A stretch of 64,000 nucleotides of DNA, taken from Podospora pseudocomata (taxonomy: Eukaryota; Ascomycota; Sordariomycetes; Sordariales; Podosporaceae). The translations under genes were made by a program, and so were the position numbers. The notes beneath the pieces are model-generated. The model was given only the letters and a program-made list of their open reading frames with translations, made no database searches and was not told the origin of the DNA. The stretch is from NCBI RefSeq assembly GCF_035222375.1, contig NC_085891.1:2480001-2544000 (forward strand), read 5' to 3'. This document shows positions 44,002 through 58,572 of this stretch, one piece after another (the first letter of the stretch is position 1; each line of letters begins with the position of its first letter).

Positions 44002-45262
44002 CTAAATCTCAGCAAATGTCTTGATGACCCGGTGCTTCTCTCTGTCCTCAGACGACAACTCGGCATTGCCCGGCCGTTCGACAACAAAGCTCTGCATGCC
44101 AGCTTGCTTGGCAGCCTCCACCTCCTTGACATTGTCGCTCAGGAAGAGCCAGCTGTTCGCCTCTGGGAATTCCGGATGAGCTGCCAGGATGGTCTGGTAG
44201 GACGACGCCTCTTGCTTTGGCCCAGCATTGACAGTGTCAAAAAAGTCGGAAATCTCGGGAATCAGATCGGCCGGCTGACCGTTGGTGTGCTTGAACAGCA
44301 GCTTTTGCGCCGCCACCGATCCGGAAGAGTAGATCATGATCTCCTCTCCGGCCTTCTTCCACTGGACAAACTTGGGAGCGACATCGTCGAAGAGCGGGGC
44401 CTTGAGCTCGCCGGACTTGTAGCCGGACTCCCAGAGATAACCCTGGAGGCTCTTGAGGTAGGCGATCTTGACATCACGGCTCATGAGGTCCTTGACATGA
44501 GCTGTCAAGGCTTCTTGTGAGCTGGCATGCTCTGCCGGAAAGGCGTCCCTGTACTGTGAGAACTCTGGCTCGTCCCATTGGGCTTCAAGGGTTGCTGGGA
44601 GCGCTGAGAGAGCGTAGGGAAACTATCCATAGTAAAGCAGGAATATGATTATTAGCATAAGTTCTAAGATGTAGATCCTGCCGGCCAACCGGATAACAGC
44701 CCTGGTCTTCCTGCGTTTCTGATATGTGTGTGGCTGGAGAGAGGGAGAGAAGGGTTCTTTCAGAACTTTTTGACAGCACATCGCATCCCATCTCCCTACC
44801 CGTACTTGGAGAGTATGAGGTTAAGGCCCTGCAGTGACACACCACACAGAGACACCCGCCACGGGGGATTGACCAACGACCAGTTGGGGGCAGCAGGAGA
44901 AGGGAGGGGCTGGTCCGGTCATGAGTGGCTCGACCGCATTGTGATGGCCGGAGGGTCGAACCACAGCGGACACAGTCACGGAGTTTGCCATGGAAAAAAG
45001 TGTTGGGATGGTGAGAGGGGAGGCACTCACAAGCACATCCTTGACGAATGAGATGGGACATACTGTGCCCTCTGTGGCAGCCAAGTTGGTATTAGCCAAT
45101 TCGCCCGTTCCAAGTCATTCAGTGATCATCTGGCTGCCCCTCCATCCAACCACGAGGGGCTGAAGAAGCTGGCTAATGCATAGGTGGGATGCGAGTGATG
45201 TGTGAGGGGTGGCTGGTACCAATGTCAAGGAGCACGACCTTGGGCTGGCCGGACGACGCCAT
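44002..45262 (-). CDS. utr4: enolase-phosphatase E1 (methionine salvage)
   Basis: A HAD-superfamily enzyme that enolises and dephosphorylates 2,3-diketo-5-methylthiopentyl-1-phosphate, giving the acireductone that ARD (at 6 kb here) oxidises. Exons 45262-45220, 45071-45031 and 44622-44002 give 234 residues, normal for the family. HAD motif I is VVLLDIEGT, split across the first intron, where the DxE..T form is specific for this family; CPISFVKDVLFPYA follows. Motif II is MIYSSGSVAAQKLL, and the later motifs include ANSWLFLSDNVKEVEAAKQAGM. The introns are 148 nt (phase 1) and 408 nt (phase 0); the second is long for this genome and has no recognised content. All junctions are canonical. Confidence 0.95.
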
Positions 45263-48200
45263 TGCGCAAAGCTGGACCCCGCGAGTTATGTTAGCGCACT
45301 CGGCGCGGGTTCGGGGATGATGGAAAGGCTGGCGTGGGAGGAGGGATCTTTTCGGAGCGGAGGATGGGGGCCGAGAATGAAAATGGTCCGGTTGGAGATG
45401 CTGTGGACTGCGAACTGTCAGGCGGTGAGCAGTTCGTGAGAAGCTGTGAGGCCAGTGAGGTGATGCAGTGCAGAGAGATGGGAGCAACGTCGTGATGTGA
45501 GTGGATCGTGATAAAGATGGCCATTAAAGCCCAAGAAAATTTTTATGCTCTACAACAGACAACAGATTGACGGTGAGGGATAAATTTTTACCGTTGTCGA
45601 CCTGCTATTCGACGAAAAACTCTATGGCTAACATCATCGCCATGTGTATTATCACGTCTGGTATTACTTTACTGCATAACGAGCCGTCCGAATAGCACAC
45701 CGTCGCTTCGGGGTTGGGGTTCGGGTTATTGTAGAAAGGGCGGTCAGCAGCTCAGGAACAACAGAGCCCAATCTCGTGCTGCAAGTCCTGCACCGCGACG
45801 CCACACACACACACCTGCAGTAGTCGATGCGCATGAGTCCTGCATGTCTGGCGATGTGCCTTTGTGGGGAGGTGGGAACTGAGTGGTGATAATCGATAAA
45901 CGATAATCGATAACACTAGCGCCTGGACCTCATGATGCCCTTCGTCAGCTGGGTGGGCTGGGGTAAACGGGGAGCAGAAGGAGGGGAAACGTGGGTGCTA
46001 GGGAACGGATATCGGCCTTGGCCTTGGTCTTCGCGACAATGACATCGACGACAACGGAGCAGGCGAGCACCGATGGACTCCCATTTCTTGCGCTCCCGAG
46101 GCCCGTCTCCGTGGATAGCATCAGGCGACTGAATCCCTTTTTTTCGGCTTCCCGAGCGGCAGGATCAAAGCGCCTGTGCGGTTGCATCTGTGCTGCTGCA
46201 AGACGGCAGGAAAGGGGATAGCAGGTGCAGCGGCAAAATTATTTATTGCATTTCAGTTCATGCGGCAACATGAGATGAAAACAAAGCATGACAACAAAAT
46301 GCCAGCGCTGGCTGGTTGCCCGGGTATATCATCAGCTGGAATTGAAGATGTCGATGAAAAACGAACAAGTCCCAATCAACTAGAGACAACACCCCCACCG
46401 CAGATCTGTGTAGAGTGTCTCAATGCGCTCAATGCCGTATTCCTAGGGATCTCCAAAGGACCCTGAAGATTGACGTTCTGGAATGAAAACTGAGACTTGT
46501 AAACACTATGGGCTATCTTGCTCGGTCAGCGCCGTGGACACAACTCTGATATCATATCTGTATCCGCAACTAGGAACAGGACACAGGCGCGAGCGAGCAC
46601 TTGGGAAACAAGTGTGCAGCAAGAATGCAACCTTGCTGCATCATAAGGTCGTGTCCAATGGCTGCCAGATAAATCTAGCTCGCCCATTTCTACAAGGCCA
46701 ATGAAATCAGACGCGGTATTCGTCTTGACGCGCCCTAGATTAAACGTGTGGGTGACAATGGCGGCCACCTCCCACACCACCTTTGACAAGCAAGCTCACC
46801 AACTGCGGGCGGTTTCAACTGGCCCAGCCGAAACAGGCAGCATGCACCAAGGACCCCAATGGTTGGGGGAACACGACTGGCGGGGGGAACAAGGAGACAC
46901 CCGTTTTCTAGACGGCCGATAACTGCGCCTGGCGGTCACACGACGTCAGAAACGAGAAAGAAAGTGGCATCACCAGTCGCCCGATTCCCTCGGCGGGGTT
47001 ATCTCTTGTACACCTTTTCCCCAGACGCTCTTTGCGCTTCGGCAGTTGTGACAAGGTCGACCGGCGCATAAGCCGGAGCAGCGACGGGGGCGAACGGGGG
47101 TGCCGGAAGCGTCAAAGCTGCGTCAACTTGTCGAGTGTTGGTGGATTGCGTGCTGGATGTTCATGGAGGCTTCAACCTTGTTGCCAAAACGGCCACGGCG
47201 CGGCGATATGGGGCAGAAGGGGCGCCCGTTGCCGGGTCTTGGCGGCCATGATATCCCGCCCCGCGGAGGCTTGAACGTTTGTTCGTCCAACCTTTTTGAC
47301 GGCGTTTGCCGTCATCATCTTCCTTTTCTCCGTTCGCTCGATCGAAGTAGGAGTTCTTAGTATCCTGGCGGTCTCCAACGCCTACACAGAGCAGACACTG
47401 ACACACTTGTACAAGAAATCCGGGGTCACGGTTGCTTATTTTAGCGGGCAGCCTGTACGATTGGGCAATTGCAAGAGAGAAACCGCGTGGCCGCGTTGCG
47501 ATGGATTATGCAGGGAGAGGATTACGGAGGAAGGGGACCAGATGCATCAAAAAAGGAGTGCATATCGAGAGGGTGACCAATCGAGGGTTGGGACGTGGTG
47601 TTCAAGGTGAAACAGAAGCTACTGGAACCGCGCTTTGCCGTTCAGTCAGCAGGTGGTCTTGGTCTTCTCCTTTGTGTGACACATCCCTTCTGAGAGTTGA
47701 ATGCCTGAGGCAGCAACCGGTGGGGCTCCGTTTTGTCCGTCAAGGTGCTCCCTATCACGAGCATGATGCAGCCGTTTTGCTCATCCATTGCATCAATTGA
47801 ATCGTGTCCACAACGAGCAAGACTCCCATCAGCTGGACATTGGGAATTGCGTACACCCGTGGAGCTGCTGTTTGAAGAAACTCGAGGGGAGAGACTACGC
47901 AATTGAATTATTGCACACTTGGCTCGAACAGGGCAGAGCAGCAGGTAACGTGGCTTCTCCAGCAGCCAGGGCTTTGTTCTCACAGTCATACTTGGCGTCG
48001 TGGCTGCAATTCGACGAAGCGAGATGCCAGATGCAATGGTACCCGACCCGCAAGTCGCTCCCAGTCACGAGCTCGCCGTGAGGATACATGGCAAGGCAGC
48101 GATAGCTGTGTACTGACAAAACGATGACGAGCCCTCCTTTGATTGGAAAGCCGTGCCCAAATCAAACTGTCCGACCGGCCGACAGCGCGCCCCGCGATAA

Positions 48201-49914
48201 AAGAGCGAGGTCGCAGAGGCTTATGCTGCCCCAAGCGGTTAGGCCGGGATGTGTTGCGCTGTTCTCTTGCCATTCGTCGTCATCTCCCAGCGCTGGTCCA
48301 AGACAGTGCCGAGAGCGGTCGCTGGCACGTTGGAGGTTGCCCATGTTGCCGGCCAACCACCCAGTGCTCGTCCACCCATTCCGGACTTGACGATCACGGC
48401 ACACCCTTGTCTCCCCCTTGTCACTTCTCGCCGTGGCAGGCACTTGTTGCTCAGCCCACTTTTGATGACAAGTCTGGCCAGTCCCGTTCCAGCGTTCCGT
48501 TGCCTTCCAGTCACTGCTTGCATCTTCTATCCCCAGCGTCCCAGTGCCCCCCCCCCGTCCCCCCATACAACTCGCTGCCTCCCGCTTTTGTTTGCTTTCC
48601 AAACGCTCCCTCTCCACCGCCTCTTTCCACCTCCTACCATCATCATCATCACTCACCCTCCAACGAGTTGTCGTATAATTCTGCACGCCGACGCTGTCGC
48701 CCGCTCCCGCACTCGCACTCGCACTCTCACTCGCCGCGCAGTCAATCAGTCTCTTTGAATAGAGCGCTCCCCATCGACTCCGACTAATTGCGACTGCCTC
48801 TGCGCTGCAGAATCATCGATTGGCTTTGAGCCCGCTTGAGCTACTCCGTCTCGCGATAACATCACCGCTCACCCGCGACCGCTCACTGTCTCTCGAAGAC
48901 GACCAACTCCTGTGCTGTTGATAACACGGCAATTTTGCTTGCAAATCAGCGACCACCGAGCACGCAATTCAATTACGGAAGCACTCGCTCTCTCTGCTCT
49001 GCTCTGCTCTGCTCTCCTGACCTGACTTTTGCCCCGGACCCGGTCACCCCCCGAATCCGCCCGCTGCCGAGAGCACCTGCCCAGTCCTCCGATCGGACTC
49101 CACCGGTTGTGAATTCACACACCTCAGTTCGTTGAACAAGGGGGCCGAAGAGTCATCTCTTCGTCCACCTGTTCCCCATAGGCACCTCAGCTCCCGCATG
49201 TTATCAACGACGTCCCGCCAGGTGTTTCCATAGCTGCAACTTCCTCTCCGGTTTGCTGTCTGCCACCTGGTCTCACTAGCCCATCGCCAACAACCTACCC
49301 GGGCTGCCCCCTTCGCCGACAATAGCTGTGTGTGCTAGTCACCCGCTGCCCAGCTTCATCAGCTCTCCCTCTCCAACCATAGCGCCATCCTCGTACCTCG
49401 CCGCCGGCCTATAGTCATTGGTTGCCTGGACCGCACTTCCAACCCTTGACTTCCATCACCACCAACCTCGAACCAAACAACAACAACCACACACCTCGCC
49501 TTTCATTTTTGTATCGATGTTATAACGACCTTTTCCTTGTACTGCATTCTGGACCGTTAGTCCGTCATTTTCTCCGACATCCTTTCGACCGCTTGTTTCC
49601 TTTATTTCGACACTTCAATCATCAACAAATACCCGCACATATGAGCTTAAGCCAGTGAACGACTCAACAACCTTTGTTTTCTTTTCGCTCCCCGCCCCTG
49701 TATATCTCTCCTTTCCCGCCTCTCTTCCCCCTCGCGAACCTCTCTCGACAATCGACTGGTTGTGCTTGTTTTCTCCGCAGTACAAATCGAAAAGTTGTCT
49801 CAATAGGAACAGGGTGCGATCAGCATTAGACCAGGGGGTGAGGGAAAAAGCTCCGTCGGAACTTGTACCACCAACAACGCTTCATACCTTTTACAGCTAT
49901 TTCTCTAATCAAAA
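45263..49914. other. 4.7-kb gap including the long leader of the Ksp1-like kinase
   Basis: No gene can be supported between the utr4 start and the kinase ATG. Features are a duplicated GATAATCGATA word (about 45888-45915), GC-rich unique sequence at 46.7-48.4 kb, and a strongly pyrimidine-rich stretch at 48.4-49.9 kb with CTCTG, ACTCGC and C-runs that looks like a long transcript leader. Short upstream open frames occur (see findings). Confidence 0.5.
49641..49658 (+). promoter_or_regulatory. upstream open reading frame in the kinase leader
   Basis: ATG AGC TTA AGC CAG TGA encodes a five-residue peptide (MSLSQ) 256 nt before the kinase ATG; an even shorter ATG-TTA-TAA lies at 49517-49525. 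No other ATG occurs between 49658 and the kinase start, so re-initiation after these uORFs would reach the kinase. Confidence 0.5.
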
Positions 49915-51984
49915 ATGGAATGCCTTCGCGACGACTTTCAGCGCGGCGTCATCCTCGGCGGCCGGTATCAGACCATCTCCCCACTCAACCACGGCTCGTT
50001 CGGCCAGGTTTTGCTCGCCAAGGATCTTCGAACAAGTGAGACTGTGGCCATCAAGTGCATCACAAAGCAGTCTGCTGCCAATGACGCCGGCATCGAGTTC
50101 GCCATCGACGAGAAGTCGGAGGAAATTGCTGTGCACAAGCACTTGGGATCTCATCCGAACATTGTCAACCATCTTGATGACTTTGAAACCGAGCATCACA
50201 AGTACCTGGTCCTCGAGTTCTGCGAGCGCGGTGACCTGTACGAGGCCATCCGCATCGATCATGGCCCCCTCGAGACGGAACATGTGAGACGCTTCATGTT
50301 GCAGCTCGTCGACGCCGTGGAATACTGCCATGCCAAGGGTGTCTTCCACCGTGACATCAAGCCCGAGAACATCTTCTTGACCCAAGACGGCTCCATGAAG
50401 CTTGGTGACTTTGGACTTGCTACCAGGGATGAGTGGACCACCGAGGTCATGGTCGGAAGCGACCGCTACATGTCCCCAGAACAGTATGAGAATGATGGTG
50501 ACGGATACTCGCCTGCTCAAGCCGACATCTGGGCCATTGGTATCTGCCTGCTGAACATCCTGTTCTCTCGGAACCCCTTCGCCACGCCGACCCCCGCCGA
50601 TCCCTTGTTCTTGGACTTCACCAGAGACAAGCAGTCGTTGTTTGACGTGTTCCCCATGATGTCAGCAGACACCTTCGAGGTTATCGACCACTGCATGAAC
50701 TTGGACCCCGCCAAGCGCTCTCTTGCCGCCACCCGTCAAGCGCTCCTCAGTGTCAAGAGCTTCACCACCCAGGATGAGGATCTCGTGGATGCCTTCTGCT
50801 CCGCCGACCGCCGTGTTGTCGCCAGCGCCAACCGTGAGCCCCTTCGCACACCGTCCGTGCAGAGCCCCATGGTGGACACTGGTGCCTTCCCTTGGGCCAA
50901 GGCCCTCCAGGCCACCCCTCCCAAGCCCATCCGCCAACTCAGCATCATCCACGACTACGACGAGGGTTACGACGAGGACTTGTTCTCGAGGTCCGGCGGC
51001 ACCGACTGGTTCTCCAAGCCAACGCAAACACCCATGTCATCTTTTGTGGACTCGAGCTTGGGAGCTTCCATCCAGTCCTCCAACCTCTACAACTTCCAGC
51101 CCAGACTTCCAGCAAAGGCTTTGGCCAAGGTGTCACCCATGGCTGGGTCTCTTCCCATCAACATGTCCAAGAACCGCAACCAATCTGCCATGTCATGGGC
51201 CTTCAGCCGCGAGAACAACCAGGTCTCTAAGAGTTGGAGTGATCTTTGGGACGACGAGGAGGAGGAGCAGCAGCAGGAGCAGGCTAGGCAACTGCAGGCT
51301 CTGAAGGAGATGAACTCGAGGACTTGGAGCCACGAGAGTCAGACCGAGACTCCCGTTGCTGACAACGACGACACTCCTCGTCTTGGCCTGTCACCCATCA
51401 CCAAGACGGCCAGCGTTGTCAACCTCAACGACAAGGAGAACGAGATCCCGTCCATTGACGCCGCCCTGGGCTCCGCCATCGACGATGACGACTTTGATTC
51501 GGATGGTCTCTTCCTCTACGAAGCTCCGCCTGTCAAGGAGGAACCTCAGCGCCCCAGTCGCGCTTCTCCCAAACGCAGCGGTGTGGACAAGTGGTCGGTT
51601 CTAGGAGAGCGCCGACGGGCTTGCAACGGCACTACACCTTCCAAGGCCCCAGAGGTCACCCTCCGGACAGGGCATCATATGGGGGCTGGCTTCCCTAGCA
51701 ACACACCATCGAAGGCGCATGGCGTTCATGATTTCTTCAGCGGCGTTGATCACCACACTCCCGTTTCCACATTCAACCTCTCTACTCACAACAAGAACAA
51801 CAACAATCATCATCATTACACCCCACACCGCAGGGGTAGCAACCATGGGAAGGAGCGCATCAAGGAGTGCCCATGGAGCAAGGGACGCGATCGAGACTGG
51901 AATTTTGATTGGCGCAAGGATAAGCGCAACGCCTTTGGCGATCTCGAGTGGGTTGGTGGCTGGCCAGCAGCGGCTCGCTCATAA
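49915..51984 (+). CDS. ksp1: Ksp1-like serine/threonine protein kinase
   Basis: A single-exon kinase of 689 residues. The catalytic domain (about 10-290) is close to yeast Ksp1, a TORC1/PKA-linked kinase limiting autophagy and promoting filamentous growth: ILGGRYQTISPLNHGSFGQV (glycine loop ~26-32), AIK (K47), FHRDIKPENI (HRD 145-147), KLGDFGLAT (DFG 165-167), VGSDRYMSPEQY (activation segment/APE region), then ADIWAIGICLLNILFSRNPF and LFDVFPMMSADTF, both Ksp1-like. Residues ~300-689 are disordered with acidic EEEEQQQEQ, Ser/Pro motifs, KENEIPS and a HHHYTPHRR stretch, with many possible phosphosites. The ATG sits after a very long pyrimidine-rich leader. A Ran1/Sks1-type relative is the alternative, but the RYMSPE and NPF..LFDVF blocks favour Ksp1. 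Confidence 0.92.
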   Translation: MECLRDDFQRGVILGGRYQTISPLNHGSFGQVLLAKDLRTSETVAIKCITKQSAANDAGIEFAIDEKSEEIAVHKHLGSHPNIVNHLDDFETEHHKYLVLEFCERGDLYEAIRIDHGPLETEHVRRFMLQLVDAVEYCHAKGVFHRDIKPENIFLTQDGSMKLGDFGLATRDEWTTEVMVGSDRYMSPEQYENDGDGYSPAQADIWAIGICLLNILFSRNPFATPTPADPLFLDFTRDKQSLFDVFPMMSADTFEVIDHCMNLDPAKRSLAATRQALLSVKSFTTQDEDLVDAFCSADRRVVASANREPLRTPSVQSPMVDTGAFPWAKALQATPPKPIRQLSIIHDYDEGYDEDLFSRSGGTDWFSKPTQTPMSSFVDSSLGASIQSSNLYNFQPRLPAKALAKVSPMAGSLPINMSKNRNQSAMSWAFSRENNQVSKSWSDLWDDEEEEQQQEQARQLQALKEMNSRTWSHESQTETPVADNDDTPRLGLSPITKTASVVNLNDKENEIPSIDAALGSAIDDDDFDSDGLFLYEAPPVKEEPQRPSRASPKRSGVDKWSVLGERRRACNGTTPSKAPEVTLRTGHHMGAGFPSNTPSKAHGVHDFFSGVDHHTPVSTFNLSTHNKNNNNHHHYTPHRRGSNHGKERIKECPWSKGRDRDWNFDWRKDKRNAFGDLEWVGGWPAAARS

Positions 51985-54490
<2,506 letters not shown>

Positions 54491-56980
54491 TCACTGAAAG
54501 TAGGTGGGGTCAGCAGCAACCTTCTCGGCACCAATCCAGCTCTTGGGCAAAAAGGCCCAGATAGTTCCGATGACACTTAGAATCGTCGACAGAATCATCA
54601 TGCTCATGACTGCGATTCTCTCCTTGCTCTGAATCTCACTCGCGAAGAGCTTCAGGTAAAAGGCCAATGGCAAGCTGGAGAATGGTCAGTGTGATACCAG
54701 AAAGCCGTAGGTGATAGTGAAACTTACGTCACGCAAATGGTGAAGCACAAAGCGCTCCCCATGAAGGCCATGATGCTATCAAAGGCCGGGAAGAGAATCG
54801 CAATGACCAAGAACACAATGATGACCACGACACGGACGACCACCTTCATCACCCCACGGAAATACATCGACCTCCCAATGAAACCAGCATTGTCGGCAAC
54901 GGTCTGAGTGTTCAGGCCGAACAGGACCTCGATCGTCGACACGATAGGGCGAGCATTCAGGGGGATCTTGGTGAGAGGGATGATGGCCACGAAGAAGGTC
55001 ATGAACACGGTGAGCACTCGCGGGTAGCTGGCTTCCATCAAGAGATTGGAAGTGATCTCGTCGCGGACGTCGTCGCCAAACATCAGGAGACCGGCAACGG
55101 CAGTGACGGCGTCAAGAATGTACTAAGCTAATGTTAGCAACCACTGGTTATGGAAGGGCATTCACACGACACTTACGGTGAATGAGAAGGAATACTTGAG
55201 CGCCTTGGCGTACTTGTAGGGATGTCTCATGTCACGATAGATCTCGTCTTGTCAGTTTTTTCTTCCCACGAAACCTGTCGATATGTCGATCGCTTACATT
55301 TGGAAACACACTGTGCCCGCCCCTATGATCAGTTAGCAATGTGTGGTTCTGAGCGGGAGTCGATGTCGGCTCACCAAGGAGACATGAGCAGCCCGAAAGA
55401 CAGCGGCAAAGTCAACCAGTTCTCAGGGAGAAGGTAGGTCTTTGCCGGCTCAATGAGGGAACCAGGTGTAGTTGGCTTCAAGAACCCGTCGAGCAACAAG
55501 ATGAGCACAACTAAACGACCATGTCAGCATCTAATGCCCACGCGAACCAACATTTCACAAGACTTACTGCTGAGACAGGAAAAGATACCAAGAATACTCG
55601 TAAAACTCAGCAGCCGCAGTGGCATAAAGTTCAGAGGTATCAGTATCGCGGCGCAAAACACTTTCCACCCATTTACAGACAAGAACCCGGGAAACAGCAG
55701 ATCAAGAGAGTCAGCAAACAACACAATCAGCGCAACACATGCAGCGAGAAGCTCGAGCGTAAAAAGCACACTGGTCGCTATTCGCGCATTGCGTCCGAAA
55801 GAGATGAAGGCCAGGTCGGAAAAGGTGATCAGGCTGGGGTCCAGATCCATACACTTTGCGAGGAGTTTGGCCGTATAAGCCGTTACTGCAGCGCATAGGA
55901 ACAAGGCCACCATGCCTATGATCCAACCGGCATACTTGATACCCATGGGCAAGCTCAGGAGACCAACGCCGATCAAGACGCTTCGGAACGTCAGTACACT
56001 CACCAGACTGAACACGGAAAGCAGGCAGTGGCACTTACTTGGTCGAATTGAACACAGTCTGGGGCAGCGTAGACTGACCCTCGACAGCCAGAACAATCTT
56101 GCCATCCTGCTCCACCTCCTTGACCAAAATAGGGGCAATTTCGTCATCTGGAACATTGGCACCGCTCTCCTGCTGCTGCTGCCAAAGCGCAGCCGCCTCG
56201 GCCATGGACGCCCTGCTGACATTGGACCGTATTGTGCCATAGTCGATGTTAGATCCGTAGCTTCCCACAATCGAGGGCGTCGCTAGATGAGGAGGAATGG
56301 CAAAGATCGAAGTGCCCGACATCGACTGATGACTGCCAGTCCGGAACAATGGTCCCCCTAGTTCCTGCTCGAGGGCCTTCGCCTCCCGTTCACGGTAGTC
56401 AGCGGCAGCGACCTGGCGGCCTGGAGAGAAGCTCGCGCCTGGCTCGGGGCTTTCCCTTTCCTCCCTGATGGGCTGGTCAGCGAGACTTTGTTGGTTGGCA
56501 GCGGCCTGGAAGTGCTCGTGGAGCAGGGAGGTCCTCTCGGCGGAGCCTTGTTCGGCCGTGTCGATGGGACTTCGGCCATACTGAATCGGCTGGTGGGCTT
56601 GGTCTGGCGCAAAGACGAACGAGGGTCGTTGGGGGATAACTTCACTGAAACCGGCCGCACGCTGCCAACTGCGGGTGAAGGAACGGATACTGTTGACACC
56701 GCCGATGTCTGTCAGGGCAGTCAGGCGGTTGGTGATGGAGGATCTGTGATTGCCAAGTCAATATTTCAGCCGTAGGTAGCTCGCGTGATCGTGCAACGCA
56801 CCTCCTCCGTCTCAGGTGTGGCCACTCGCCATCGTCCTGGTTGGAGTCCACACTCCTTCCTAGGAGAGACTCGTTTTCAAACTGTACACTCCTGTTCCCT
56901 ATCGAAGAAACACTGCCGGTTCGTGACATTCCGCCGCGCTCATACTGGTCCCAGGTGGTGGGGTTATTTCTCGAGGCCAT
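54491..56980 (-). CDS. Avt1-like vacuolar amino-acid transporter
   Basis: An AAAP-family H+/amino-acid antiporter, probably of the vacuole membrane. Eight exons (56980-56802, 56743-56039, 55980-55568, 55510-55375, 55322-55298, 55242-55177, 55122-54728, 54674-54491) join in phase into 700 residues. The first ~300 are hydrophilic and Ser-rich, as in Avt1. The membrane part begins [26 protein letters not shown] (first exon-3 codons), followed by GMVALFLCAAVTAYTAKLLAKCMDLDP, IATSVLFTLELLAACVALIVLFADSL, then WGGHSVFPNIYRDMRHPYKY, the AAAP core signature, spread over a 25-nt exon. The C-terminus is [33 protein letters not shown] plus two more helices. The tiny exon makes simple gene prediction likely to fail here. 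It diverges from mrh4. Confidence 0.94.
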
Positions 56981-58572
56981 CTGGTCTTGCGGGAGGCGCT
57001 CGAGGCTCCAGATTCAGGTATGCCTTGGTCTTTGGACAGCCTTCAGTTGGGACGTCACAACAAAGGAAAGGAAAAAGAGATTTCAGAGACACACAGAGAG
57101 AAACAGACAAGTCAAGCAAGCGAAAAACTCGTGGGCTGGTGGTGTGTGTGTGTTTTCGCAAGCCGTCGCGGGGGATGTCACCAACGCGCCCGCAAAGCAG
57201 GGTCTGGCCCGGGGACGATTCAGTTTACAGGTGGGCTCGGTGGAGATGGTGGGGTGTGGTGATGGATGCTAGGGCGTAGCGACGAGACCGTGGACGATCG
57301 GGCAACGTTGGAGGTTCAACGATCACAAACGGCTTTGGCAGGACTGGGAGGAGAGAATAAACGGTTGTGCGACCTGCTGCTGGGAGGAATTCGAGAGTGT
57401 TCCAGGGCGGCTATGGCACATGGGCTGGGGACGACATCATCGACAAGCTTGCTTGCATGACAAAAGGCAACTCCCAGTTCTGCAAGTGCTGTGTTAGTGC
57501 TGTTCCCACTGTGGAGCATCCGGTCCTTCAAGGCGGCAGATCACCCAGCTCTCAGCGAGACTCCAACCTGGGATCCCATGGCAGTCAATCTCTTTCCAAC
57601 CTCTTCCCCGCCCACCCTCCTCTCTCTTGTGCTGGTGTCTCTGAAGCACCAAGCTATGACGCGAAGTTTGACAAAGCTCGGCTTATCATCTTATCGAGCG
57701 AGGTCGGCCAAGAGGACGGTTACCACTTTGCTTGTGCTGTCATTGGCCAATGACCCCGAGTGATAGCGGCTGCGGCACATGCTCCTGCCGAACAAGGACG
57801 ACATACATAATACAGGAGATATTCCACCGCCTTCGAGATGTCTCCTCCTGAGAATAACTGCCCTGCCTGGCCCGGGTTCTGGGGACAATTGCAACTCTAC
57901 AATCTTTTGATTTTCACCTCTTTGTACTCGTTATTACCGTTGCAAACACAGCTGGCTATGCTGCCATTCATCCCGCTGCTGGACAACGTTAGTCTGTTCA
58001 CCTGGCCCAGCATGCCCCCCCACAATATGCATGCAACCTTAGCCATGTTCACCGGCTCCAGCCAGTCACACGTTATCAGCTCCCTCAGCCGTCCGTTTAT
58101 TAAGATAACATGCAAGCCTCCAACGTTGGGAAACCGCCAGGTGATGGTTGGAGATCGGTTGCAGTTTGTAACCAGATCTTCAACCAAGTCTTGCACGATT
58201 TTACCCCGCACCTTCACGAGGGACACAGGCCTCGGCGAGTGCCAAGTGGCGAGGTGAACATTTGGAAGTCAGGTGAAGCATAGCATACTGAACCACCAGA
58301 AATTCATGAAGAGGAATCAAAGAGAAACCATCTCTTCCGCGATTGCCTGAACTGGGACAGTGTAAATATTGAGAAAATGGGGGTAATTCTCAAAGTCCGG
58401 CGTCTGGCGTTAAACACAGACGCCAGACGCTTGCTGGCGGCAGCCAGGGACAGGGGTGAGAGCGGTAGAAAATGGCAGAATCAGTGCGATCCAGCATTCT
58501 CCCAAATTTTTGGGCAACGTGAGAGTAGGACCCTGCAGCAAACCAGCATTTGTGACCGCAGTTTTTTCGACA
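56981..58572. promoter_or_regulatory. divergent region between the Avt1-like gene and mrh4
   Basis: 1.6 kb with no supported gene; several 90-140-codon frames overlap each other and lack conserved motifs. A small inverted repeat GTCTGGCGTTAAACACAGACGCCAGAC (58399-58425) lies ~150 bp before the mrh4 start. Confidence 0.5.

Noticed and set aside
48143-48787. 214-codon plus-strand frame with His-Ser repeats
   Set aside because: It is low complexity in the pyrimidine-rich leader region, with overlapping frames of similar length on both strands.
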